Source: DUPU01 sp050952465
Lineage (GTDB): Bacteria > Bacillota > Dehalobacteriia > Dehalobacteriales > Dehalobacteriaceae
Direction: 5' to 3'
Assembly (NCBI GenBank): GCA_050952465.1
Contig: JBMNKZ010000008.1
Location: 248,001 to 312,000 of the forward strand
Length of the DNA: 64,000 bases
The notes below the pieces were generated by a model. That model searched no databases. It was not told the origin of the DNA and saw only the letters and a list, made by a program, of their open reading frames with translations. A program made the position numbers and the translations under genes. Shown in pieces: positions 25,146 through 34,487 of this stretch (position 1 is the first letter of the stretch; each line of letters starts with the position of its first letter).

Positions 25146-25151
25146 GATAAT

Positions 25152-25184
25152 AAAAAGCTTCGTGTTTAGACACACGAGGCTTTT
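25152..25184. terminator. Bidirectional terminator
   Basis: AAAAGC-TT-CGTGT pairs with ACACG-A-GGCTTTT around the loop TTAG, with T-rich ends on both strands, between convergent genes. Confidence 0.78.
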
Positions 25185-25210
25185 ATAATTATCGAAACTT
25201 TAATAAAAGT

Positions 25211-26515
25211 TTAATCTATTGTGTGGAAAAACGAGACAGGTGAGACATCCCTTCTCCTGTAAATGCTGGAGATAATACCTAATACTGCGCTATTAAATAC
25301 TAACTGGGAACCGCCGTAACTGATAAGAGGCAGGCTTACTCCGCTAATTGGGGCTAATCCTAAGTTCATTAAAATGTTCCACAAAAATTGAATCGCAAAA
25401 ATAGTGGAAAAGCCCATTACCAACATCCGAGCGTAATTATCCTTTACCAATGTGGCGATACGTGTCATGCGGAAGATAAACAGACTCATCAACACAGCCA
25501 GACAAACTCCGGCAACCCAGCCGAAAGTAAAGGTAATATAAGAAAATATGAAATCGGTATGCAGTTCCGGAAGACGGGGTTGAGCTGCTAATCCTAGGCC
25601 AAACAGACCGGAATCCTTTATTAAATGACTTAACTGGATTTGCAGATAACCACTGCCAAAAGGATCCCGTTCAGGGTGTATAAATGACAACAGCCTGGCC
25701 AGCCGATAGGGGGCACTGACGGTTAACCCGACTAAAACTAATGAGAATAGGCCGGTTAATGATATAAAAAGTTTCGGTCTGGCTCCGGAAGCTATCATCA
25801 ATGTCAAACATGTGACGGCGTAAATAATTGCGCCAGGTAAATACCCGGTGATTAAAATCAGGAAGGGGAGGAGTGATAGTACCAGCCCTTGACATAGTTT
25901 TTTCGGCTGACTCCAGTCCCATCTATTAAAAATTCCGGCTAAAGCAATAGAAAATAATATCGGGCTAATGCTAAAAGTATTTATTGCCAGCGGACCGATG
26001 CTAAGGTAGATCCGTTGACCATTGACTGGGATACCTAAAAACATTGTGAAAGCTAATAAGAATATAGTTCCCCCATAAATTATAACAGAGTATTTTTCCA
26101 TCCTCCGATAATCGAAAAAGTAAAGTCCCACAAGTGCTGCTCCTCCGATCAAGGCAAAGACTAAGCTTTTGGAAAAAACGGAAGAGGAGAGGGATAAATT
26201 GTATTTCTCCAGAAAATACATGGCGGCAAGACCCATATTGATCAAAATATAGCTTAATAATAGGAGGTTCCAATCTGGTTTTGTCCGGTGAATCCTATTT
26301 AATTGCTGACCGACGCTATCGGCACTGCCCATTTGAGCAATGGCTTTATTGACTGCGGCATCTCCTGATAAACCTTCCTCACAGTATTCTTCTATAAGTT
26401 CATTCAGATGCGTCTCCAGTTCTAACTTAATTTCATGATGAACAGCGCGAAATTTGATTTGGGAGCAGACACTATTTATGTAAGCCTGGATTTTAGCATT
26501 ATCAGTTATACCCAT
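25211..26515 (-). CDS. FtsW/RodA/SpoVE-family protein with N-terminal HAAS domain
   Basis: This 434-residue membrane protein starts with a cytoplasmic helical HAAS (DUF1700-like) segment (IQAYINSVCSQIKF...ETHLNELIEEY, about residues 7-75) and continues with about ten membrane helices of the SEDS family (FtsW/RodA/SpoVE), ending in the characteristic ISGVSLPLISYGGSQLV. SEDS proteins polymerise peptidoglycan glycan strands. ATG 26515 follows AAGGGAGG and overlaps the PadR stop by 10 bases. HAAS domains usually sit in membrane proteins regulated by PadR repressors, and here a padR gene precedes it. A specialised cell-wall or sporulation role is likely. Confidence 0.86.
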   Translation of the reverse strand: MGITDNAKIQAYINSVCSQIKFRAVHHEIKLELETHLNELIEEYCEEGLSGDAAVNKAIAQMGSADSVGQQLNRIHRTKPDWNLLLLSYILINMGLAAMYFLEKYNLSLSSSVFSKSLVFALIGGAALVGLYFFDYRRMEKYSVIIYGGTIFLLAFTMFLGIPVNGQRIYLSIGPLAINTFSISPILFSIALAGIFNRWDWSQPKKLCQGLVLSLLPFLILITGYLPGAIIYAVTCLTLMIASGARPKLFISLTGLFSLVLVGLTVSAPYRLARLLSFIHPERDPFGSGYLQIQLSHLIKDSGLFGLGLAAQPRLPELHTDFIFSYITFTFGWVAGVCLAVLMSLFIFRMTRIATLVKDNYARMLVMGFSTIFAIQFLWNILMNLGLAPISGVSLPLISYGGSQLVFNSAVLGIISSIYRRRDVSPVSFFHTID

Positions 26516-26856
26516 ATAAAAGCCTCCCTTGTAAGTATTTGATCCACCGCGGAACGGAAGGTCTCCCACTCACGCTGTTTTTCTTTTAGGGCAGACGTAC
26601 CTTTATTTGTGATCAAATAATATTTTCTTCGCCTGCTGCCTTCATTTCCCTCCCAGTAGGATGCAATCATCCCTTCAGCTTCTAATGAGTGTAGAATTGG
26701 ATAAAGAGTTCCCTCCTTAAACATAAAAACTCCCTGGGATTCTTTCTCTAACTCTTTGATCATTTGGTAACCATACATAGATTCCCGCTGGAGCAAACTT
26801 AAAACCAAAATCACGGTACTTCCCTTTAAAAGTTCTTTATTAACTTTCAAGGCCAT
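26506..26856 (-). CDS. PadR family transcriptional regulator
   Basis: This 116-residue winged-helix repressor of the PadR family shows LLQRESMYGYQMIKELE, EGTLYPILHSLEAEGMI and RRKYYLITNKGTSAL, the recognition helix and wing of the family. It binds small molecules or stress signals and usually represses its own operon, including a downstream membrane protein. It is followed by an overlapping HAAS-FtsW gene, which it probably regulates. An imperfect palindrome upstream (26877-26911) could be its operator. GAAGGGGGATGG precedes ATG 26856. Confidence 0.9.
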   Translation of the reverse strand: MALKVNKELLKGSTVILVLSLLQRESMYGYQMIKELEKESQGVFMFKEGTLYPILHSLEAEGMIASYWEGNEGSRRRKYYLITNKGTSALKEKQREWETFRSAVDQILTREAFIWV

Positions 26857-26876
26857 CCCCCTTCTCGATAGGTGTT

Positions 26877-26911
26877 AATACTATGCATCGTGTATCTATG
26901 TATAAGTATAG
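26877..26911 (-). promoter_or_regulatory. Candidate PadR operator/promoter
   Basis: The region reads AATACTATGCAT, a 10-base spacer, then ATGTATAAGTAT, an imperfect inverted repeat containing ATGTAT/ATGCAT-type half sites as seen in PadR operators. On the minus strand it also contains TATACT. The rest of 26857-27254 (about 400 bases before cas6) is AT-rich and I see no gene in it. Confidence 0.35.
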
Positions 26912-27254
26912 AAGGTTATTCCAAAATAATCAAGGTGTAATTTGGTGACTTATGGGTTTTCCGGGAAGTCCTTTTATTTTACCATAAAATATTAGAACCA
27001 ATTATTACAATGGAGTGAAATGGAATTTAATTGTCAAATAACATTAAAAATACTTTTCCTGGTGGTGAGATGACAGTGTTTCTTTAAATTTATCCGTTCG
27101 CAGGTGAGAAATTATTGCAAACTGTTATTTAGTTGGTTGTATGTTTTAATAAAAATAGGTAATTTACTAATAGTTTTATATTATGGTATTAAGTGGTACA
27201 ATAGAGTATGGAAGAAAACATTTAATCCCGTTGACTAGGGGGCAGAAGTAAATA

Positions 27255-28232
27255 ATGTTTGACGATATTAAAGTAGCCCGGTATGAAATAGTACTGAAGG
27301 CTGGGAAAAACGGATTAATATTACCTTCATACAAAGGATCTACACTGCGGGGTGGATTTGGTGCAGCTTTTCAGCGGGTAGTTTGCTCTCAAAAGGATCA
27401 GCAATGCCATCGCTGTTTGTTAATGAATAATTGTCCTTATGCATATATTTTTGAAACAGCTCCTCCACCAGGGTCAAAGGCATTAAGAAATTATGAAAAT
27501 ATACCACGGCCTTTTGTTTTAGAGCCGCCTTTAGAAACTAAAACTTTTTATGGTCCCGGAGAAAGATTGACTTTTCAGCTTGTCTTGTTTGGTAAGGCAA
27601 TAAATTATTTGCCATATTTTATAGTGGTATTTCGGGAACTGGGGAACATGGGTATGGGAAAGGGCCGGAGACCATTTTACATAGATGCTGTTAAAGCTAT
27701 TAATATTCATACCGGGGATAGGACAACCATTTATGACGGAAATAATGAAATGGTCACGAACCTGGATGTGACTATTACCGGAAAAGAGCTTGGTGACAGT
27801 CAGGGATTAGACGACTTTCAGGATAAACCGAATCTACTTACTATTCGTTTTTTAACAATGTCCCGGTTGAAGTTTGCCCAAGAGTATGCCACTATTCCGG
27901 AGTTCCACGTGATTATCCGGAACTTGCTGCGCCGATTATCTTCTATTAGTTATTTTCATCACGGAATTGAGCCTCAGTTGGACTTTCCTGGATTAATAGA
28001 GAAAGCCCAATCAGAAGTTACACTTATTAAAAACGAAACCCGATGGGAGGATTGGGAAAGATATTCCTCCCGGCAGGATACTAAGATGAATTTAGGTGGA
28101 ATTGTGGGACAAGCAGTTTATCAAGGCACCTGGGTTGAATTCTGGCCTCTTCTGAAGCTGGCTGAGCAGGTCCATGTAGGGAAAGGGGCTGTTTTTGGCC
28201 TGGGGAAGGTGGAAATTATTTTGGGTCATTAA
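27255..28232 (+). CDS. cas6: CRISPR precursor-RNA endoribonuclease Cas6
   Basis: Cas6 cuts the CRISPR transcript inside each repeat, leaving an 8-base 5' handle on each guide. This 325-residue protein shows the RAMP C-terminal glycine-rich loop KGAVFGLGKVEI near the end, a fold-typical N terminus (SYKGSTLRGGFGAAF) and a cysteine cluster CHRCLLMNNCPYAY often seen in the PF10040 type of Cas6. It stands 380 bases ahead of the main cas operon, with a small gene and hairpin between, so it may have its own promoter. The catalytic histidine cannot be assigned with certainty. Confidence 0.87.
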   Translation: MFDDIKVARYEIVLKAGKNGLILPSYKGSTLRGGFGAAFQRVVCSQKDQQCHRCLLMNNCPYAYIFETAPPPGSKALRNYENIPRPFVLEPPLETKTFYGPGERLTFQLVLFGKAINYLPYFIVVFRELGNMGMGKGRRPFYIDAVKAINIHTGDRTTIYDGNNEMVTNLDVTITGKELGDSQGLDDFQDKPNLLTIRFLTMSRLKFAQEYATIPEFHVIIRNLLRRLSSISYFHHGIEPQLDFPGLIEKAQSEVTLIKNETRWEDWERYSSRQDTKMNLGGIVGQAVYQGTWVEFWPLLKLAEQVHVGKGAVFGLGKVEIILGH

Positions 28233-28267
28233 ATTCTTATGACTGGAAGATGGGATCAGAAAGGAAT

Positions 28268-28290
28268 AAGACAAGCCTAGTGCTTGTCTT
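28268..28290 (+). repeat. Hairpin after cas6
   Basis: AAGACAAGC (28268-28276) pairs with GCTTGTCTT (28282-28290) around a 5-base loop. It lacks a T-run, so it may be a processing or attenuation structure, not a full terminator. Confidence 0.45.
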
Positions 28291-28481
28291 AAGGTTAGAC
28301 CCCTTGTTATTGGGAAAAAACTAAAACAAAGTAATCTAATTTTTAGTATCTTTTTAATAAGACCTCTGGTATTATTCCCCCCCATATGAAAAATATGTAT
28401 GTATAATTGGCGGCTATTTGGTTAAAAAATAATTACAAGAAATTTACTTAAAACTAAGTACTCTAAAGGGGTGAAATTTGC

Positions 28482-28607
28482 ATGGAGGTTTTTGTTATAC
28501 TTGTAGCTTGTTTTGTGACTATTTTTTTAGGCAAGTGCCTGTCCCGATCAATTAGTATTTTATTTAAAATAACTATTTGTTATAAGAAAACAAAGAAAGC
28601 GAGGTGA
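28482..28607 (+). CDS. Small membrane peptide at the head of the cas operon
   Basis: ATG 28482 follows AAAGGGGTGAAA and opens a 41-residue frame beginning MEVFVILVACFVTIFLGKCL and ending with a basic tail (YKKTKKAR). It has one membrane segment and three cysteines. Its TGA lies five bases before the GTG start of cas8, and the last codons contain the ribosome site for cas8, so it is translationally linked. I do not recognise the family. It could be a real small Cas-associated membrane protein or a leader peptide. Confidence 0.45.
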   Translation: MEVFVILVACFVTIFLGKCLSRSISILFKITICYKKTKKAR

Positions 28608-28611
28608 TTAA

Positions 28612-30003
28612 GTGATACATTATACGGGTACTCCCCTCGTGGATGCGGGAGTTGCAGTTTTAGAAAACTATCTTGAAAAGCCATGTGAGGAGTTTAAAGA
28701 GCAAGACTTAGAAAAGGCATTTAATTGGCTAAAAACTACATATTCTCGTAAAGACATTAAGGGATATCTTACCGTGCATTTTCCCAACTCTGGTTGGTGT
28801 AATCCAACTATTCTTAAAGAGAAGAAAGAAAAATATATTGAAAAGGTATTAAGGTCATATAAAGAAAAGGCATTAAGTCCTCCGCGGACATGTGCCTTTT
28901 GTAATCAACCAGCGCATCTTTTAGCCGATAGACAGCATATTCCCTTATTGACAGGTGCAACTATATTAGTGTCGGCACCTTATGGCATAACGGGCTTACC
29001 GGTTTGTGGCTATTGCTTAAGTGCCATTCAGTTTTATCCGCTGGCTACTTTAAAGGTACAAGGTAAACCACTTTTTTGGTGGTCACCTGACCCCAATCTT
29101 ACATACGAACTGGTAAAAAAATTTTTCTTACAGGTTAGAAAAATGATGTTAAATTCCTCAGATAAATTCCCTAACCTAGATTGGCCAAGAACAAGACTGC
29201 TTGAAACAGCACAATCTGTTATAGCTGAACTTAAAGGTACATATCATTTGACAGATTGTTTTGGTTATCATATGACCAATTATGGATCTGGCCCGGACTA
29301 TCAAGAATATTATTTACCAAAATCTTTGTTGGATTTTTTGCGGGAAGTCCGAGTAAGTGAAAAAGAAGTCAGGGAAACTCATGCCTGGATAGTTGAAAGT
29401 CAATGGGAACGACGAACACGCAAAAAGGCAAACACCGATAAAAATCAAATTAATGAAACTGATGAAAGAACTGGAAGAAACTTTTATTATGAGGATTTAA
29501 GCAAGGCTTTTTCTTCGCGAGAGTGGGAAGAAGAGATTAAAAAAATTGTTAGAAAGTACTTTATATTTTGGGATAAGGAAAATTTCCATAAAAATTGTTT
29601 TGCTTTAGCGGAACTGTTTTTAAGAAAGGTGGGCGGCATGGATAAAAGAAGAATTGATATTATCAAACAGGTTGCAGATAAAATAACAAATGTGTTGATT
29701 TTGGGAAATAATGAAAAACGTTGGTTGCAGAATCTCTACATGAGAGAAATGAAATATAATGAATTTTTTAGATATTTAATTAAGGCGCAAAAAAGATTGT
29801 CCGAATTAAAAGACCCAATTCTTTTAGATGAAATAATTTTTATGCTAGATATTACTAATAAAGATGAGGTTTTACCGAGAGAGACCTGGCTAGTCAGAGA
29901 CTTGTTATTGTTACGGATGTTAGAACAATTAGGTAAGCAAAATCAGGACATTATAAAGGAACTAGAACTCGATAATGAAACCGAGAGAGATACTGAGGAT
30001 TAG
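28612..30003 (+). CDS. cas8b1: Type I-B Cascade large subunit Cas8b1/Cst1
   Basis: This 463-residue protein matches the Cst1-type large subunit of the Tneap-like I-B Cascade, which recognises the PAM and helps load Cas3. It has an N-terminal zinc-finger-like pair of CxxC motifs (TCAFCNQP and VCGYCLSA, about residues 95-133) typical of this group and a lysine-rich helical C-terminal part. Start is GTG 28612 after GCGAGGTG. The neighbours cas7, cas5 and cas3 in this order support the assignment. Sequence similarity in this family is low, so the call depends partly on context. Confidence 0.85.
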   Translation: MIHYTGTPLVDAGVAVLENYLEKPCEEFKEQDLEKAFNWLKTTYSRKDIKGYLTVHFPNSGWCNPTILKEKKEKYIEKVLRSYKEKALSPPRTCAFCNQPAHLLADRQHIPLLTGATILVSAPYGITGLPVCGYCLSAIQFYPLATLKVQGKPLFWWSPDPNLTYELVKKFFLQVRKMMLNSSDKFPNLDWPRTRLLETAQSVIAELKGTYHLTDCFGYHMTNYGSGPDYQEYYLPKSLLDFLREVRVSEKEVRETHAWIVESQWERRTRKKANTDKNQINETDERTGRNFYYEDLSKAFSSREWEEEIKKIVRKYFIFWDKENFHKNCFALAELFLRKVGGMDKRRIDIIKQVADKITNVLILGNNEKRWLQNLYMREMKYNEFFRYLIKAQKRLSELKDPILLDEIIFMLDITNKDEVLPRETWLVRDLLLLRMLEQLGKQNQDIIKELELDNETERDTED

Positions 30004-30020
30004 AAAGGAGAAAGAATAAA

Positions 30021-31109
30021 ATGAGTTTTGTTTCAGGATTATTATTAATTGACTGCCCGGCGTCGGCATTAAACAATTCAGGACAGGCTGAGGATGCCCG
30101 AACCGAAAATACTATTGCTGTAAAAAGAATTAATACTAAAGAAGGAAAGTATCCTTATGTTTCTGCTCAGGCATTTAGATACTGGTGGAGAGAAGCGTTA
30201 AAGAATGTTAGTGACTGGACCTCATCACCGATATTCAGAGAAGGAAAGATAGCATATACTGATGCTAATCCGATTTTGTATGCTGAAGATGATCTTTTTG
30301 GATATATGAGAGCGCCATCCAAAAAATCAGATGCAAAAAAGCAAAGGGAAGAACAAGAACTGTTAAAAAATGCGACAGAAGTAGAAGGAACGCTTACCAG
30401 GCAATCTCCTTTAAAAGTCAGTACATTGGTTTCTATTGCTCCCTTAAAGGAGGTAACATCCGATTTTGGTGTTATGGCACGACACGAGGGAGACCCAGTT
30501 CCCTTTGAACACGAATTTTATCGTACTACATTGAGTGGTTTATTTTCTGTAGATTTAGGTATGGCAGGTCGTTTCTATCATGTCAATAGAACAGGTTTTA
30601 AACATTTAGATGAGGTTCGCATAAATTTGGCAAAAGAACAAAAACTGAAAGCCTTTGATGACAATAAAGCATTTGAATTATCAATAGAAGATAGATGTAA
30701 GAGAATTGGTGCTTTAATGCAGGGGCTTAGTCAATTAGTTGGCGGCGCTAAGCAGTCTATCCATTATACTGATCTTCTTCCAAAATTTCTTATTCTTGCT
30801 GTAGCAAAGGGTGGTAACCATCTATTTTCAACTGTTGTGAGTGCTGATCCAAAAGGGTTACCTGTTATAAACACGGAAGCTTTGAAAGAAACGTGTAAGG
30901 TATATAAGGATGAATTAATTAGCGGTATTTATATCGGGTTACCTCAAGGTTATTTGGATCATCAAAGGCAGCAATTAATAGATGCTCTTCAAGAGATATC
31001 GGATTCAGAGAAATACAAAAAGAGAAAGACCTTTATCGGACATCCTAAGGAAGCCATTGACTCTTTTGTTAAAGACTTAGGCGAGGAATGTCAGATATGG
31101 TTGAAGTAG
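30021..31109 (+). CDS. cas7: Type I-B Cascade backbone protein Cas7 (Cst2/DevR)
   Basis: Cas7 forms the helical filament along the guide RNA. This 362-residue protein shows the DevR/Cst2 features: GLLLIDCPASALNNSG at the N terminus, AQAFRYWWREAL, and the TRQSPLKVSTLVSIAPL region before a thumb-like part. AGAAAGGAGAAAG precedes ATG 30021, 17 bases after cas8 ends. The stop overlaps the cas5 start by 22 bases, indicating coupled translation of the two RAMP subunits. No damaged motif is seen. Confidence 0.92.
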   Translation: MSFVSGLLLIDCPASALNNSGQAEDARTENTIAVKRINTKEGKYPYVSAQAFRYWWREALKNVSDWTSSPIFREGKIAYTDANPILYAEDDLFGYMRAPSKKSDAKKQREEQELLKNATEVEGTLTRQSPLKVSTLVSIAPLKEVTSDFGVMARHEGDPVPFEHEFYRTTLSGLFSVDLGMAGRFYHVNRTGFKHLDEVRINLAKEQKLKAFDDNKAFELSIEDRCKRIGALMQGLSQLVGGAKQSIHYTDLLPKFLILAVAKGGNHLFSTVVSADPKGLPVINTEALKETCKVYKDELISGIYIGLPQGYLDHQRQQLIDALQEISDSEKYKKRKTFIGHPKEAIDSFVKDLGEECQIWLK

Positions 31110-31876
31110 CAAAAGTATTAAAAGTAAAATCAAGTGCTTTAACAACTTCATTTAGGTATCCGCACATTATGGTTGGGCGTCTGCCAACATTTGAGTTGCC
31201 TCCGCCTGCAACAATTTATGGTCATTTGTGTGGGGTAATAGGCGAATGGTTTAACCCCAGAGGCCTTCAATTCGCATATGTATTTACTCACCAAGGAATA
31301 GGAGAGGATATCGAGTTAGGTCAAATGTTGGAAGTAAACTATAATAAAAGGGATAAGAATCTTGGGGGATTACCAAGAAATGTTGAAGGCAGTCTTAATC
31401 CTCAAAAAAGAAGATTTCTTTTCAAGCCTCAAATGACGTTATATCTAAAAGGCCCGGAAGATCTTTTGCAGCAGTTTAAGGAATCCTTTTTATCACCGCG
31501 CTTTTCTTACATATTAGGAAGAAGCCAGGATTTAGCTACTTGTCATTCAGTAGAATGGGTGGAAATAAATGTTTCTGAGAAAGCATTTTATTCTCATACG
31601 ATACTTCCTTGGTCATTAAGACCCTGGATATTTCCGGGGGAACCTGTATATATGCCTGAAACTATTAATTATCAAAAATTAAGAGAGCCAAAATTTAATA
31701 GATATCTTCAACTGGGACAAAGGCCATTAAGGGTGTTTGGAAATGGTAAGGAAGAAGATATTATTAGCAGGGAGCCTCTTGGAGAATTATTAGTTGATAA
31801 TTCTGAAACTCAAATATTTTTTGATTGTGAATTGCCACGGGGGATTTGGTTTCACAATATTAGAGGAATTGATTAG
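31088..31876 (+). CDS. cas5: Cascade subunit Cas5 (type I-B)
   Basis: Cas5 binds the 5' handle of the guide RNA and caps the Cascade filament. This 262-residue protein shows the Cas5 N-terminal RAMP strand and glycine/proline region (SFRYPHIMVGRLPTFELPPP, then ATIYGHLCGV), typical of the Cas5t/Cas5b group, and SYILGRSQDLATC later. ATG 31088 overlaps the end of cas7; ATG 31097 in the same frame is possible. Cas3 begins one base after its stop codon. All four interference genes are thus very tightly packed. Confidence 0.9.
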   Translation: MSDMVEVAKVLKVKSSALTTSFRYPHIMVGRLPTFELPPPATIYGHLCGVIGEWFNPRGLQFAYVFTHQGIGEDIELGQMLEVNYNKRDKNLGGLPRNVEGSLNPQKRRFLFKPQMTLYLKGPEDLLQQFKESFLSPRFSYILGRSQDLATCHSVEWVEINVSEKAFYSHTILPWSLRPWIFPGEPVYMPETINYQKLREPKFNRYLQLGQRPLRVFGNGKEEDIISREPLGELLVDNSETQIFFDCELPRGIWFHNIRGID

Positions 31877-31877
31877 T

Positions 31878-34232
31878 ATGACAATTAATCAACTAAAATT
31901 GGACTTGATGGACTATTGGGCAAAGACACCGGTTCATTCAGGTGAACCGGGTTTGTCTTTGTTTCAACATACTGAGCAGGTCCTGGAACAAATGGGCCAA
32001 TTAATAAAGATTTACCAACATGAAATTAATGAAATTAAAAGTATGGATTTGCCACGGGTTTTATTATATGCTGCTTTGCTTCATGACTTTGGCAAAGTGC
32101 ATATTGATTTTCAAGAACAACTTAAGGGGAATTTGCATTTTGGATTGAGACATGAAATTCTTAGTCTTGCTTTTCTAAAGTACTTGGAGGTTCCGGAAAC
32201 AGAATATGGGTATTTAGCTGCTGCGATAGCATTGCACCATAAGGAATGGAGAAAATTGGTTGATGGAACAATAAAAAGCCCTTCATATTATGTATCTCAT
32301 TTTACATTTGATAAAATTTATCCTATATTTGAGCTTTCCAAAGGTTTGACACCAACAATTACGTCAAAATTAGTTGAGGTATTACAAAACTCTAAAGAAA
32401 TTATTAATTTGTATTCAGGGATTAACATTCAACCATACACTGTAAGTGATAATGGTTTGTCTTTTGAAGAAAATATTTTTAAGGGTTTAGGCGGGATTGA
32501 TCGGGTAATTTCCAGCTTTGAATCCGGGGGTGGTAGGGGAAGACCTGTTATTCTAAACAAGGACGTTATTTTTCAAGGAATTTTAGTCAGAGGTTTAACA
32601 ATTATAGCTGATCACATTGCGAGTGCCGGGCCATCGATAAATGATAAGGGATTTGGTTCGATAGAAGAGCTGTTATTATCTTTAGGACTTACAGAAGAGC
32701 AACTATGGTACCATCAAAATACGATATTAGAAGCCAAGGGTAACCAAGTGTTAGTTGCTCCTACAGGTTTTGGCAAGACAGAATCAGCCTTGTTGTGGGC
32801 AGCTAAACAAAGAGCTGAGACTGGAAGCCGGGGCCGAGTTTATTTTTTGTTACCGGTTAGATCGAGTATGAATGCCATGTCTGATAGATTTAAGAAATAT
32901 TTTGGTGAATTGTCAACTGCTTTAGTTCATGGAAAGAGCTTATGTAAGGCTTATGAGGATTTGATTGAAACTAATTACGAAAAAGATAAAGCTGTTGCCG
33001 AAGCAAGAATTAGGGAATCCTTATCGAGACTTAATTCAAAACCGTACAGGATTTGTAGCCCATATCAACTTATTAGAAGTTTTTTTGGCGGCAAGGGTAG
33101 TGAAGCAAATCTTTGCTCTGCGCTTGGTGCGCAGTTGGTTTTTGATGAGATACACGCCTATGACACTGAAGTAACGGGAATGGCCTTAGCAACTGCTCAA
33201 TACTTGTGCAATATGATGAAGGCTAGGGTGCTATTTATGAGTGCCACAATTCCCAGTCACTTGCTCTTATTGATTAAAGGACTTTTCCCTGAATTGCAAA
33301 ATCCCATCAAGGTAAGCAGTGAAGATCTAAAAAAGATTACAAGACATAAAATCGAATTAGTTGACAATCATATATTTTCATCCGATGTAATTAATAGTAT
33401 CAAAGCAGATGCGGCGAGCAATTCTGTTCTAATTGTGGTCAATCAGGTTTCAAGAGCCATTCGTCTTTATGATATGTTAATAGAAAAAGGTATTAAGGAA
33501 GTTACCCTACTGCATAGCCGTTTTAATAGCAGAGACCGTTTACAAAAGGAAAGACTATTGAAACCGGAAAAAGGTAAAGTATTAATTGCTACTCAGGTTG
33601 TAGAGGTTTCTTTAGATATTGATTACGATGTTGGTTATTTTGAATTAGCTCCATTGGAAGCATTATTACAAAGATTTGGTAGAGTTAATAGAAAAGGGCA
33701 AAAAAGATTCTCTAGGATTATAGTATTAGAGAATTTTGAAACCAATAACCAAAAAGAATTTCTGCCATATGAGTGTGAACATCTTATACAGGTTAAGTCC
33801 GTATTACACCAATATTTAGGGGATTATCCTGACGGACATATTCGGGAGGATCTTATACAGGAAATATTAGATAAATCTTATCCGAACTCTTTAAAAGATC
33901 GTTTGGTAAGAGATCTAAATACAAAAATAGAGGAGTTTAACAGTGCATTTATTAAGGAATACCGGCCATTTGGTATAACCGATCAGACTAACGTAAAGAT
34001 GTTACAGGAAAAATGGGATGAATTATTTGATGGATATGAGGTTTTACCGGTGAATCTTGTGAAAGAAGCTGAAAAAATGACTACTCATTTTGATGTGTTG
34101 CAATTATTGGTTCCTATTTATGGTAACCTGTTTTTCAGGCTAAAAAAGGAAGGTAAAATTATCTGGAATGAAAAATTGGAACAATTCATTATTATGTGTA
34201 ATTATAACAATGATAAAGGTTTAGAAATATAG
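31878..34232 (+). CDS. cas3: CRISPR nuclease-helicase Cas3 (HD-helicase fusion)
   Basis: Cas3 unwinds and degrades target DNA after Cascade binding. This 784-residue protein has an N-terminal HD nuclease domain (HTEQVL for the first histidine; LLHDFGK for the HD pair, about residues 35-75) followed by an SF2 helicase with VAPTGFGKTESALL (Walker A), VFDEIHAYD (motif II, DEIH), MSATIP (motif III), and LLQRFGRVNRKG (motif VI). ATG 31878 is chosen because it follows cas5 directly; upstream in-frame codons overlap cas5. The domains look complete, so interference should be functional. Confidence 0.94.
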   Translation: MTINQLKLDLMDYWAKTPVHSGEPGLSLFQHTEQVLEQMGQLIKIYQHEINEIKSMDLPRVLLYAALLHDFGKVHIDFQEQLKGNLHFGLRHEILSLAFLKYLEVPETEYGYLAAAIALHHKEWRKLVDGTIKSPSYYVSHFTFDKIYPIFELSKGLTPTITSKLVEVLQNSKEIINLYSGINIQPYTVSDNGLSFEENIFKGLGGIDRVISSFESGGGRGRPVILNKDVIFQGILVRGLTIIADHIASAGPSINDKGFGSIEELLLSLGLTEEQLWYHQNTILEAKGNQVLVAPTGFGKTESALLWAAKQRAETGSRGRVYFLLPVRSSMNAMSDRFKKYFGELSTALVHGKSLCKAYEDLIETNYEKDKAVAEARIRESLSRLNSKPYRICSPYQLIRSFFGGKGSEANLCSALGAQLVFDEIHAYDTEVTGMALATAQYLCNMMKARVLFMSATIPSHLLLLIKGLFPELQNPIKVSSEDLKKITRHKIELVDNHIFSSDVINSIKADAASNSVLIVVNQVSRAIRLYDMLIEKGIKEVTLLHSRFNSRDRLQKERLLKPEKGKVLIATQVVEVSLDIDYDVGYFELAPLEALLQRFGRVNRKGQKRFSRIIVLENFETNNQKEFLPYECEHLIQVKSVLHQYLGDYPDGHIREDLIQEILDKSYPNSLKDRLVRDLNTKIEEFNSAFIKEYRPFGITDQTNVKMLQEKWDELFDGYEVLPVNLVKEAEKMTTHFDVLQLLVPIYGNLFFRLKKEGKIIWNEKLEQFIIMCNYNNDKGLEI

Positions 34233-34265
34233 TGGTTATAGGGCGTTATATTTAGGGGGTATTTT

Positions 34266-34487
34266 ATGAAAATTAATTTCCATGAACTTCAAAAACTAAA
34301 GCCAATTGCCTTAAAATCTCGTGTATTAGTTCAAAGCCAATATGATGAACTAAAAGGCACCAAACCTAGGGCGGAAGAAGAAACCGTGGCCTTAACAATT
34401 CTAACGATAAACAGGGTAAATAAAGCCATCCGGGAGGGACGATGGATATTTAAGGGGGATAGAAGAATTGAATTCCGAAGTTATTAA
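34266..34487 (+). CDS. Unknown 73-residue protein paired with nucleotidyltransferase
   Basis: This small basic protein starts MKINFHELQKLKPIALKSR and ends GRWIFKGDRRIEFRSY; its middle is acidic (RAEEETVALTILTINRVNKAI). TTAGGGGGTATTTT precedes ATG 34266. It overlaps the next gene by 20 bases, a common arrangement of two-gene toxin-antitoxin or nucleotidyltransferase modules. I recognise no domain. It is not a known Cas protein, so it is likely a passenger or a regulatory component of the inserted module. Confidence 0.65.
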   Translation: MKINFHELQKLKPIALKSRVLVQSQYDELKGTKPRAEEETVALTILTINRVNKAIREGRWIFKGDRRIEFRSY

